A stretch of DNA of 13,015 nt from Baffinella frigidus (Eukaryota > Cryptophyceae > Cryptomonadales > Baffinellaceae). Made by a program: the position numbers and the translations under genes. Of this stretch, positions 1 through 11,200 are shown piece after piece. The first letter of the stretch is position 1; each line of letters opens with the position of its first letter. The notes beneath the pieces were generated by a model, which saw only the letters and a list, made by a program, of their open reading frames with translations, did no database searches and was not told the origin of the DNA. The DNA is taken from positions 621,728 through 634,742 of the forward strand of contig MU646359.1 of the NCBI GenBank assembly GCA_026770585.1, given 5' to 3'.

Positions 1-133
1 TTTAGGGTTTAGGGTTTAGGGTTTAGGCTGTAGGGTTTAGGGCTTAGGGTTTAGGGTTTAGGGTTTAGGGTTTAGGGTTTCGGGTTTCGGGTGTAGGGTT
101 CAGGGTTTAGGCTGTAGGGTTAAGGGGTTCGGG
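1..133 (+). repeat. Interstitial telomere-like array, TTTAGGG orientation
   Basis: Mostly TTTAGGG units with variants (TTTCGGG, CTGTAGGG, TTAGGGC). The G-rich strand runs into the window, opposite to a true left chromosome end, which would read CCCTAAA here. It lies in the intron after TPR exon G. Confidence 0.9.
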
Positions 134-140
134 GTAGTAC

Positions 141-172
141 GTGGAGGCTTGTTTGTAGTGTTCGAACGCCAG
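141..172 (-). pseudogene. Partial copy of TPR exon G, 3' edge with donor
   Basis: On the minus strand it reads LAFEHYKQAST and then a GTACTA donor-like site, matching the end of exon G (LAHYKQAST, GTACCA). It lacks the first two thirds of the exon and sits between telomere-like repeats, downstream of the full exon in transcript order. Confidence 0.75.
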
Positions 173-250
173 CAGGGTGTATGGTCTATGGTTTGGGGTT
201 TATAGTCTAGGGTGTAGAATGCAGGGTCTTGCAGGGTCTAGGGTCTAGGG
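173..250 (+). repeat. Degenerate TCTAGGG/TTTAGGG-like array
   Basis: Loose heptamers such as GTCTAGGG and GCAGGGTCT bridge the partial exon G copy and the donor of the full exon G. Confidence 0.7.
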
Positions 251-256
251 TGGTAC

Positions 257-359
257 GTGGAGGCTTGTTTGTAGTGTGCGAGAGCCTGCTGGAGGATCGG
301 GAGAGCCGCGTTGGGGTCCCCTTGCCGCTCGCGCACGATCCCCAGCCCGAGCAGGATAC
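257..359 (-). CDS. TPR gene exon G (full-length copy)
   Basis: The acceptor ACCGCAG completes GGT from exon F, and the donor GTACCA closes phase 2. It encodes ILLGLGIVRERQGDPNAALP and then ILQQALAHYKQAS, a full TPR. The donor runs straight into CCCTAGACCC telomere-like sequence. Partial copies lie at 722-778, 931-988 and 1316-1329 (5' parts) and 141-172 (3' part). The next exon should lie left of the window. Confidence 0.8.
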
Positions 360-3300
360 CTGCGGTTCACCATACGGTTGGATTGCAGGCCACCTTTCCG
401 TTACCTTATTCATAGGAACCCCCCTATGTCCCTACGGGTTGCCTACCGTAGGGTCCTAGGTCTTATCGCTTAGGGGTTGTTCAAAATCCCTTCGAAGTCC
501 GCTGTACGGTTGGACTGCAGACAGAAGGCGTGCGGGCATCCACACAGCGGACTTCGAAGGGGTTTTGAATAACCCCTAAGCGATAAGACCTGGGGCCCTA
601 CGGTAGGCAACCCGTAGGGGCATAGGGGGGTTCCTACGGATAAGGCGACGGAAACTCGGGCACTGAGTGCCCGAAAATCCCTTCGGAGCCTTCTGTGTGG
701 GTTGGGCCCGTCCGAGCAAACGAGCCGCGTTGGGGTCCCCTTGCCGCTCCCTTACGATCCCCAGCCCGAGCAGGACACCTACGATGCACTATCCCATAAG
801 TGGCAAGCTGGTCAAATTTGACCCGCAAGAGGCCCTAGGCAGGTCCTAGGGCCCTACCGTAGGGCGTATGATCCTACTGGCCACTTAAGGGGCACGGTTG
901 TGCTGGCATGGTGGGCGCAGTCCGAAAAAACGAGCCGCGGTGGGGCCCCCTTGCCGCTCCCGTACGATCACGAGCCCGAGCAGAATGCCTGCGGTGCACT
1001 ATCCCGTAAGTGGCGAGTAGGCTCGTACGCCCTACCGTAGGGCCCTAGGACCTGCCTAAGACCTCTTGGCGGTCAATTCGGGGGGGCACTGAATCCAATA
1101 AATACCCGATCCATGACTGCATGACGTGGTAGTTTGGTCACGTGACTATTTGCCCCCTCGCTATCCGACCAAGGTACGTTCGTGGTACTGCTCCCGTACG
1201 ATTCCGGGGTAGTTAGGCCTACGGAGTTGCCTACCGTAGGCCGTAGGGGCATAGGGGGGCTCCTACGAAAAACCCTACGACCTACCGTAGGTAATAACGT
1301 AGGCGCCGTCTTTAGCCCCAGGAGAATGCCGGCGGTGCACTCTGCAGTTTCAAATGCGGAACTCATGGGTCAAACAATGGATTTAGGGGTGGGGTTTCGA
1401 CATTTACCCATGGTGAATCCAACCACCGCGGAATATTGTTCTGTTTCGCAACCGAGTTCAAACATCAGTTTCTGATCAACGAAAATACTACTAGTCAGCA
1501 CTATAATACTACTAGTCAGCACTATAATACTACTAGTCAGCACTATAACACTACTAGTCAGCACTATAACACTACTAGTCAGCACTATAACACTTCTTGT
1601 CAGCAGACCCGGAGCTGCCCAAACGGTGTACTACACCGCCCATTAACAACACCTCGTAAATGTGCAACGTGTGCAACAGCGTCAGCAAGGGCGACCTCGT
1701 TCCCGCGTCAACTTAATTACGGCCGTAATTAAGTTGACGCGGCCGTAGGGTGCTGCCGTATGCAATGCCGTAGGGTATCCCTTAAGTACCCATAGGGTGA
1801 ATATTCACCCTAACTCGCCCTAGGCAGGTCTTAGGGCCCTACTGTAGGGCGTATGAGCCTACTGGTCACTTAAGGGATACGGAGTGCCGGAATCAGGTTG
1901 ACGCCGGAATTTCATCTCGAAAGATAACTGAATCAGTTCCCTAATTAATTAGCGCTTTCGTTTAATTAGGAGGCCTAATTGAATTTACTAATGCCCTAAC
2001 GGATTTCTCCTACTCAACCTCCTATTGAAAAGGAACTGATTCAGTTATCTTCCGAGATGAAATTAGGGTGTCCACCCTTTCGCCACGCGGGTGCAACATC
2101 GCACTGCAACGGGTACAACCCTAAACCCTAAACCCTACACCCTAAATCCAGCGTACCGCCCTTCTTCCCCGCGCAGCCCTCCTGCCCGAGGCAAGCCATC
2201 GCCCTACGGTAGGCAACCCGTAGGGGCATAGGGGGGTTCCTACGGATTATCATTGACGGACACCACACGGTTGGCTACGAAGGTTTCGCTGGGGCTGGAA
2301 TTCAGGGTGTTACGTGACCAAACTGCACCAGAAAATCCTTCAAGTTAACTACCTCAAGGCCAGTTAACTTTTGATGAAAGGTTCGTAGCCCACTGTGTCG
2401 ATGGGGTGAGTCAGCGTACCGCCCTTCTTCCCGGCGCAGCCCTCCTGTCCGAGGCACGCCATCGCCTTGAGGAAGTACTGCCCCGCTTGGTCGTAGTTCC
2501 CGAGGGAGTTGTACCTGTTATGGGTATCCAGTGTCCCGAAAGTAGTACCGGGCTGTAACAAGGCGGTACAAAAAGGTACAAGCCGGAACAAAAAGTTACT
2601 ACCGTCACGTCCAAATAAGCCGTCCATCTATCATATATAGGCCACACCCACAAGAATTTGCTAGCCACCTCCTACCGTAGGGCGACCCGAAAGGTCGTAG
2701 TCCCCGAGGGAGTTGTACCTGTTATGGGTATCGAATGTGATCTTATGGGTATCGAATGTGATCTTATGGGCATCAAATGCGATCTTGTGGGTATGAAATA
2801 CGATCTTGTCGGTATCGAATGTGATCTTATGGGTGTCACATGCGAGCTTATGGGTTTCCAATGTGATCTTATGGGTTTAAAATGTGATCTTATGGGTATC
2901 GAATGTGATCTTATGGCCCGAGGCACGCCATCGCCTTGAGGAAGTACTGCCCCGCTTGGTCGTAGTCTCCAAGGGAGTTGTACCTGAACTGCATTTTCAG
3001 GGGATAGTTGAATGAAAAGAAACTTCCGCATTAAAAGCGTTTTTAAGTCAATTCGCCCCTGAAAATTATCAACTTATGGAAAAATTTATCCAAGTTTTTC
3101 ATAAGTTGATATTTTTCAGGGGGGAATTGACTTAAAAACGCTTTTACTGTGGAAGATGCTTTCCATGAAGTTGTGACCAACTTGGAAGCTGGGGGCAGGG
3201 GCGCACGGTTGGGCGCGCACGAGGGGGATTAGGGTGGAGGAAACGCTCTCACGAGGGTTAGGGATTTAGTCCCAGCACCACATAGAATTAATCTCAGGAA

Positions 3301-5020
3301 TGTCCTTCTAAACGAAAATTCGTACCACGAACTTTTAGGGGTTTAAAATATCCGTACTTTTAGGGCTTTAAAATATCTGGATTTGCACCAAGAATCGTTT
3401 AGAAGGACAGTTCCGAGATTAATTCTGTTATGGATCGCGATGAGATTAGGGTGGGAGGAACGCTCTCAGGACAGCAGTCGCTTTGCATTACGCCACGCGA
3501 CGATATCCTGCGTATCAAATATGTTGCGTCTTTCTATTATTTCTGCACTACTAAAAGTATTTTTGCTCGGAATCCGCCCAAAGTTGACAGATGTGTGGGC
3601 GAGTTGACTCTGAAAACAGGTCAAGTTGATACACAGCCCATCGTCGCGTGGCGACCTGCGCTCATGAGGGGGATTATGGTGGAGGGAAACGCTCTCAGGA
3701 CGACAGTCGCTTTACATTACGACCTGTGTAGAGCGGTTTAGGGTTTAGGGTTTAGGGTTAAGGTTTAGGGTTTAGGGTTTAGGGTTGAAGGGATGCACAC
3801 TTGGCCTGGAGGTTCGACTGGCATTCTTCGTAGAATAAAGAAGAAGAAGTTACCAAGGAAACTTCGCGAATAACCCATGAGCGAATAGAGCGCTGTGCAG
3901 AGAAGTTGGCCACCGAAAAATGGGAAAATGGGGAAATTGGAGCCATTTTATCCACTTTGGAGAAATCCATGGTACTAAATTTCTCAAAAGTTGACAAAAT
4001 GGCTCCAATTTCTCGATTTTCCATTATTTCCCGTGGCCAACTTCTCTGCACAGCGCTCTACCCCTATGGGGATCCGAACTGACCCGGGCAGGCTCTGCAC
4101 CGGTACGTTGCCGATTTCATCTCAAAAGATAACTGAACCAGTTCCCCAACGAGCGTTTTCATTTAATTAGGAGGCCTAATTGAATTTACTAATGGCGAGC
4201 CCAAATCCAACTGGGACAGAGCTAGGACCTGTGTACCCCGAGGGCTGATAACCTTATCTCAGAAAACGAGTTCTAAAACTCATTTTCTTAAGTCAATTCC
4301 CCTACAAATTTGTCAACTTATTCTTTACTCTCCGCATAAGTTGACAAATTTGTAGGGGAATTGACTTAAGAAAACGAGTTTTAGAACTCGTTTTCTGAGA
4401 TAAAACCTGCGCGTCGCGGCCCCTGTCGACAGAGCTCTGTCGCCAGGCCAACAGAGCGTTTCTGGTACAAGAAACGCTCTGTTGAGTCAACAGGTGTCTA
4501 GCTGATAGATTTGTAAAGTCGCTCGTTTCTGGTACAAAACAAAACTTGTACAAGAAACCCTCTGTGTGTCTGGCTCTGCCCCACTCGGGCTCCCGGACTA
4601 TTCCCAAGTTGACATGCTGGGTGTGTGGTACACATCCGTCAACTTTGGAGCGAGAATGAGCCCGGTCTCACCAAATTCGTGAGTCCAAATCGGACTGAGG
4701 CAGAGCTAGGCTGTGGGCGCTGTTTAGTCAACATCGGTTGACTGAACATGTGGGGGCGTACGTGTGCGCCATGTTCTCGAAGAGCGCCGCGCTCGGCCCG
4801 ACCAGCCCTGTCTCTCTCTCTCTCTCTCTCTCCCTCTCTCTCTCTCCCTCCCTCTCCCTCTCCCTCTCTCCCTCCCTCTCTCTCTCTCTCTCCCTCTCTC
4901 CTCTTAAATATGCGGTTGTTGACTAAATATGTGGCGGTTGACTGAATATGCGGGGGCGTACGTGTGTGCCATGTTCTCGAAGAGCGCCGCGCTCGGCCCG
5001 ACCAGCCCTCTCTCTCTCTC

Positions 5021-5065
<45 letters not shown>

Positions 5066-5233
5066 TCACCCCCCGTCGGCTCCACTTCCTTTATAAAACC
5101 CCGAATTTTTTAAATTTTGTGCCAGAAACGAGCGACTTTACAAATCTATAGTTCTGAGCTTCGATTGTGACTATGTGGGGGCGTACGTGTGCGCCATGTT
5201 CTCGAGGAGCGCCGCGCTCGGCCCAACCAGCCC

Positions 5234-5269
<36 letters not shown>

Positions 5270-8200
5270 CCTCTCCCTCTCTCCCCCTCGGTCGAGTCCG
5301 CGCCTAGGGAGACTACCTAGATGGTGTGTATCGCTCTCCCATAGGCCACTTAGCAGGCACTAGGGATGAATATGTGGCGGTTGACTGAATATGCGGTGGT
5401 TAACTTAAGGGGGAGTTGACTTAGGCGAAATGCTCTGGCTCAGAGAGCAATATGTGGGGGCGTACGTGTGCGCCATGTTCTCGAACAGCGCCGCGCTCGG
5501 CCCGACCAGCCCCGCCTGCGCACGCGCCACCCCGCCGTCAGAAAAGTCTCTCAATCCTGGACGCTTTTCCGCCAGAAAACCTTCGTGCGGGACCTCGTCG
5601 ACGTCCACACGAGAACGGTTTCCGTTACCTTATCCGTAGGAACCCCCCTATGTCCCTACGGGTTGCCTACCGTAGGGTCCGGTGCTTTTCTGACGTCAGA
5701 AAAAGCTTCGTGCGGAACCTCGTCCATCCACACGAGAACGCTAGAGGGGCCTATTTAAAACCGATGTGCTTTTAAAAGTGGGCATTTGTGTAGTAACTTT
5801 CGTTGGTTGGTCACGTAACTAGCCATGAATTGGCCAGTCACGAGGTTGGAACACCTTATCCTGGTACAAATATTTACAACCCGACATATAAATAGGATCC
5901 TCCACTTCATGATCGTGTCCATGGTCGTGTCATCCACTTCATGATAGTGTCCATGGTCAACACCAAATGTAAAAAGGATCCTCCAGCATTCTTGAGTGGG
6001 TCAGGGCCATTTCGATCGCATCCCGTCAGGTATTTAAAGTAAATACTCGGGAGTTCCCCGCATGCTCGAAAATTACGAATCAGTGGCTTTGGGACGTGAC
6101 TGGGTCCTCCAGGTGTGTAGTAATTTTCGTTTAAAAAGCGCTGCGCACCGAGACAAAAGTCGAGAGTGGGACGTCTCAAAGCAAAAGTGGAACCTCCGTT
6201 AACTTAAGGTTACGGTGGATTTTCGTGTATGCAGGGAACTCCCGAGCATTTAATTTAAATACCTGGCGGGATTAGATCCTCCTGTCCTTTATGTCCTCCT
6301 GAGAGGGTCTAGCTCTGCCTCTCTCGGGTTGACCTGACTGTCTAGTCTTAAGTTGACATGCTGGGTGTGCGGTGCAAATCCGTCAACTTTGGCGCAGGGA
6401 CGAGCCCAAGCTCACCAAATCGGTGCGCCCAAATAGACTGAGGCAGCGCTGGAATGCGACAAATCTCATCCCGGCGAGTATTTCTGAGAAATACGATTTC
6501 GGGGATCTCCGATTCGATTTGCAACGAAAATTACTACACGGACGTGACTGAAAATGTCCGGTGTGTAGTAATTTTCGTTGCCAGGATCGTATTTCTCAGA
6601 AATACTACCCAGGATGAAATCCGACCCAACGTTCGGCGCGGACATACAGTGGACCTACCCTAACACATACCCGTCGGGGCCGGACTGATTGAGTATGTGT
6701 GGAGGGTAGGTATGCGTTATGGTGTCCACCCTTCAGGCATACTTCCGTGCAGGGGGAAATCGGGGGGCGGCCGAAGGAGTATGTGTAGAGGGTAAGTATG
6801 TGTTACGGTAGCCTGTGTTAGGGTAGGTGGACTGTAGTCAAGCAACCAGGGGGTCAATCTCATCCGGTCAGGTATTCAAATTAAATGCTCGGGAGTTCCC
6901 AAAATGTACGAAAATTACTACAAATGATCTTCCGGACACGACTCTTTTGTCGCGTGTGTAGTAATTCTCGTTGTATGGGGAACTCCACCGAGTATTTAAA
7001 TTAAGTACCTGACGGGATGAAATCAGCGCTGGCTCGACCTTGTTCAGACTGAGGAAGAGCTGGAGGGGAATAACCTGTTCGTGGAAGACCTCGAGGGCTT
7101 TCTCGAACTTGTACTGCTTGAAGAGGCAGAACGCGCGGCTCTGCGACAGTCGGCGCGCGAGAAATATCAATTAATTAATAATCAAGATAAATTAGTTAAT
7201 TTGAATCGCGAGAAATTAAGTAGTTAAGATTGATTTGAAACAGAGACGCGCGGGAAATTAACTAATTAATAATCGGTTTGATCGCGAGGAATTGGTTTGC
7301 ATCGTGGGTTGGGAGAAGTCGTGACAAGGTTTCCGTAGGTTCATCTGCGGAAGGATCAGCCCTCCAACTCCAACCCACTCAGAATCCAACAGCCCTCCAA
7401 CTCCAACCCACCCAGAATCCAACTAGGAAAGCTCTGTGCGCCAAGCTCCGTGAACAACTGCATGCTCATGCGGAGTCTAGTCCGGCGGTACAACGCAAGG
7501 CAGTCACCTCGGACAGTTGGCTTCGGCGTCCGCGTGACCGGTCACGCGGGCGTTCACGAGCCTGCCGGCGGGGCTGTTCCACGCTCTGCGCTTGGCCAAG
7601 CTCCGAGAGCAACTGCATGCTCATAGGGTAACAGACTCAAAATGGGGTAGTAAGGCCTACGGTATTGACTACGGTAGGCCGTAGGGGCCTAGGGGGGCTC
7701 CTACGAAAAATCCTACGGCCTACCGTAGGTAATACCGTAGGCCTAACTACCCCATTTTTAGTCCGTTACCCTATTAAGGTGAACCTGCGGAAGGATCATC
7801 GACACCCGAATGCATAGATTTCGACGCCTTCGTTAAGGAAAAATGGCTCCAAGCCCCGTACAAATTTTGTATGAGACACGACCATGGACACGATCGTGAA
7901 GTGGATTAAAAGTCCGTTGAAGGTATTATAGGGTCGTGTCCCAATGTTTGGTACAAAATTTGTACCAGGGCTTGGAGCCATTATTCCTTAACGAAGGCGT
8001 CGGAAACTATGAAAATCCACACCACCACGTGCTCCTGAGATTGGAGGGCCAGAGAAAGGCACTCTGATCCTCTAACTTCACATGAGATTAGAGAACCGGA
8101 AATTAAATTGGTTTTCACATGAGCCACTGACCACACAGCGGGCTACGAAGGGATGTTCGGCCCATTTCGGGCCGAGTTTCCGTTACCTTATCCGAAGGAA

Positions 8201-11200
8201 CCCCCCTATGTCCCTACGGGTTGCCTACCGGTAGGGTCCTTGGTCTTATCGCTCAGGGGATATTGATTTGAAATCCCTTCGAAGTCCGCTGTGTGGCAGC
8301 CACCCACACGAGGCTATCCATGCGAACAGAATAAAAGGGCCTTTAAAAAAATTGTGGGGAAATGATCACGTTTCCCCCGGAAAAACCGGGAGGAAACGTG
8401 ATCATCTGCTGACTTTTGGCGTGTTTCCTGGGCAATAATCCAATAATTGACTTATGAATCTGTTCGCATGGATAGCCTCGTGTGGACCGGTGCCTTCGGG
8501 AAGCGGTTCATCTTACAAAAGATTTCTTCGTATACGTTGTATACTTGGTGATATACGACTCTGGGTAGGTCCCTCGAGATTATCTTCTCTCTCGTGTGAC
8601 CTCCCCAGAGCACCCGTACACATTGAACAGCCTTTCGCCAATAACGTGACCAATCTTGCCCGGACATCCGGGCACGTCGGGCACTACTCACCTTCGAGAG
8701 GTTGCAAGATCAGAGAAGACACGCGTGCAATGCCATGTGAAAACGGTTTTAATTTAATAATTTCAAACCTTGGGAATCAATGAAAATTACTACACGAATG
8801 CTTTAATATTACTAGTAAAGATCATGATGCGTAGTAAATTTCATTGCCCAAAGGTTTTAAATTTAAACCGTTTTCGCATGAAATTGGAGCAATTGGCGGG
8901 TTCGTGTGAGAGAGAGCGAGAGTGTGTGTGCGAGAGAGAGAGGGTGGCGCTCGCTCGAGAGACTCCCCTACCACTATCAACTGAGCCTGACAGGTTTTGT
9001 AGCGGGACGGTACCAATCCGGGCGTAAATTTCATTACCCAAAGGTTTTAAATCTAAACCGTTTTCATATGAGATTGCATCGGCCCTGTCCAGTATCTTGT
9101 TCTCGCGTGCAACTGTAAACCGTAAACTGTAAACCCTACATAAACCCCAAACCCCAAACCCCGAACCCCGAACCCCAAACCCTAAACCCCAAACCCCAAA
9201 CCCCAAACCCTAAACCCCGAACCCTTACCCTCACCCCTAAACCCTCAATACACCATAAACCCGAAACCCGAAACATAATTAAATCATACACCCTAAACCC
9301 GAGGGTGCTCATCTCGTGGAACTCTCGCCCCGAGGCGGGCTTGCCCCACACTTATCCGGGGAAACCTATTTTTCTTTCATTTAACGCAACCTGTTTTTCT
9401 TTCATTTAATTTTATTTAATGGCAACGAAAATTACTACATAAGTGCTTTAATATTACTAATAAGAACGAATTGTGTAGTAATTTTCGTTGCCATCAAATG
9501 AAAGAAAAATAGGTTTCCCCGGATAAAGACCCCCAAACAACCTGAATCGCGCGGACGTAAAACGAGCCGCCGCCCTACAATACCACACCATACACCATGC
9601 ACCATACACCATGCACCATGCACCATGCACCATACACCACACACCATAAACCCTAGATGATCAACAACCTATAAACCCCAACCCCCACACCCCACCACCC
9701 CACCCCCCCAACCGACGCGGACGTAGAATGAGCCGCCGCCCTACAATATCGGCAAATAATTCATAGGGATTTACTGCTGATAATGTAAACAAACCCGCCA
9801 ATTGCTCTTGCAAACCCTAGATAAATCATAGACCCTAAACCCCAACCGACCTGGATCGCGCGGACGTAGAACGAGCCGCCGCGCGCTTTACACGCGGGGA
9901 GGATCCCATCCAGGAGCGCCTCTGTGTCGTTGAGCTTGTACTGCCCTATGAGAGAACTCACCTGCGAACAAGAGACCTTTTTTTTAAGTCGGTTCGCTTC
10001 CGTTGTTGATTTGTACCAGGGAGTTGGGTACCCTGACCCTAGACCCTAGACCCTAGACCCTAGACCCTAGACCCTAGACCCTAGAACCTAGACCCTAGAC
10101 CCTCGACCCTAGACCCCAGACCGAGTTGGGTACCCTGACCGGGCAACTTTTCCACACACATGGGACGACGGAAACAGACTTCTTCTCTGTCCCAGTTCAA
10201 TTTGGTCTCGTAGATAAGAGTTTCAATTTCACAGATGAATTTCATGGGGGGTGGTCAAAATTCATCCGTGAAATTTCAGGGGGGGCACTCTATCTACGAG
10301 ACCAAATTGAAGCCATCAAAGTGGGATCAAATCACCTTTTCCAGTTCCCTTGATTTGTACTGGTCACCAACCCTCACGGTTTGGGCAAATAATCGAATTT
10401 GGCGGTAGAGCGTTTGCGGTAATTGTTGTCCGTTTTGGAAGTGCAGTTTTCCGGTTTTCCGGTTTTTAAAAATATTGTAAAGGTCGTTGAATATTTTAAA
10501 TGGACACTTCTCTGGTACAAATGAAACGGGGGGGGGGGCAAATGAAAACCGGAAAACCGGAAAACCGTACGTCCAAAACGGACAACAATTACCGCAAACG
10601 CTCTACGTAATGCCCTGGGATGAAGTCGGATTCCGACGTCGGTTATTTTTAAAACTCCAAAAGCAAGGTGTTTAGAGTTTTAAAACTGGTACGTAATTTC
10701 CCAATTGCCCAAACCGTGAGGGCTGGTGGGGAGGTCGCCGGAATCCGGCGGCCTTTCAACTGAGGCAGAGCTAGGGAGGGGGCACACCAGCTTGAGCGTG
10801 CGCTCGAGAGTCTTGACGTGGTCCGGTCCGTTCACCTCCCGCGAAACCTCCAGCTTCCGCCGCAACTGCACACCCCCCGAGCGTCAGCAGAGAACCTAGC
10901 GCTGCCTCGGTCGGTTTGGTCCCACCAAATTGGTGGGAACGGGCTCTTTCCCGCTCGAAAGTTGACGGATTCGTACCGCGAACCCAGCGTGTCAACTTGA
11001 GGATAGTCCGCCAACCCGAGTGAGGCAGAGCTAGAGAACCACCGCGGATGATCACCGCATGACCCTCTGACATCAACCCCCCACCCCCCAATAATTTAGA
11101 CCCCCTCTTTGACAACTGCCCGACATGGGGGGGATCACGAAACAGCTGCCTCGCTGCACAGCTGGCACTAGTGCCCGCGTATCCCATAACTCACAGGGAA

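Larger units (their letters stand above)
4507..5147. repeat. Distant inverted repeat enclosing exon E copies 1 and 2
   Basis: About 34 bp at 4507-4541 (AGATTTGTAAAGTCGCTCGT and onward) match the reverse complement of about 5113-5147 (ACGAGCGACTTTACAAATCT). They enclose a fold-back, two exon E copies and two CT arrays. Confidence 0.8.

Noticed and set aside
1-133. True chromosome end
   Set aside because: The G-rich strand runs 5' to 3' into the window; a left telomere would read CCCTAAA on this strand, and the array is degenerate.
1484-1604. CRISPR-like array
   Set aside because: Units are contiguous with no spacers, in clearly eukaryotic DNA.
1436-1732. Repeated TTSQHYN peptide frame
   Set aside because: Translation of the 21-bp minisatellite at 1484-1604, with no start context or neighbours supporting a gene.
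2658-2939. Repeated MGIECDL peptide frame
   Set aside because: It arises from the 21-bp minisatellite, whose length is a multiple of three; diverged copies show no sign of codon-level constraint that I can see.
4639-5085. 148-codon minus-strand frame rich in Arg-Glu
   Set aside because: It is a translation of GA microsatellites between exon E copies.
7037-7056. AGACTGAGGAAGAGCTGG as a MITE family V end
   Set aside because: Resembles the family terminus by chance; there is no inverted partner, and it directly follows the exon D donor region.
7433-7631. Extra TPR exon between C and D on either strand
   Set aside because: The C to D join already gives a complete TPR helix pair in phase; the duplicated segment lacks a consistent pair of splice sites.
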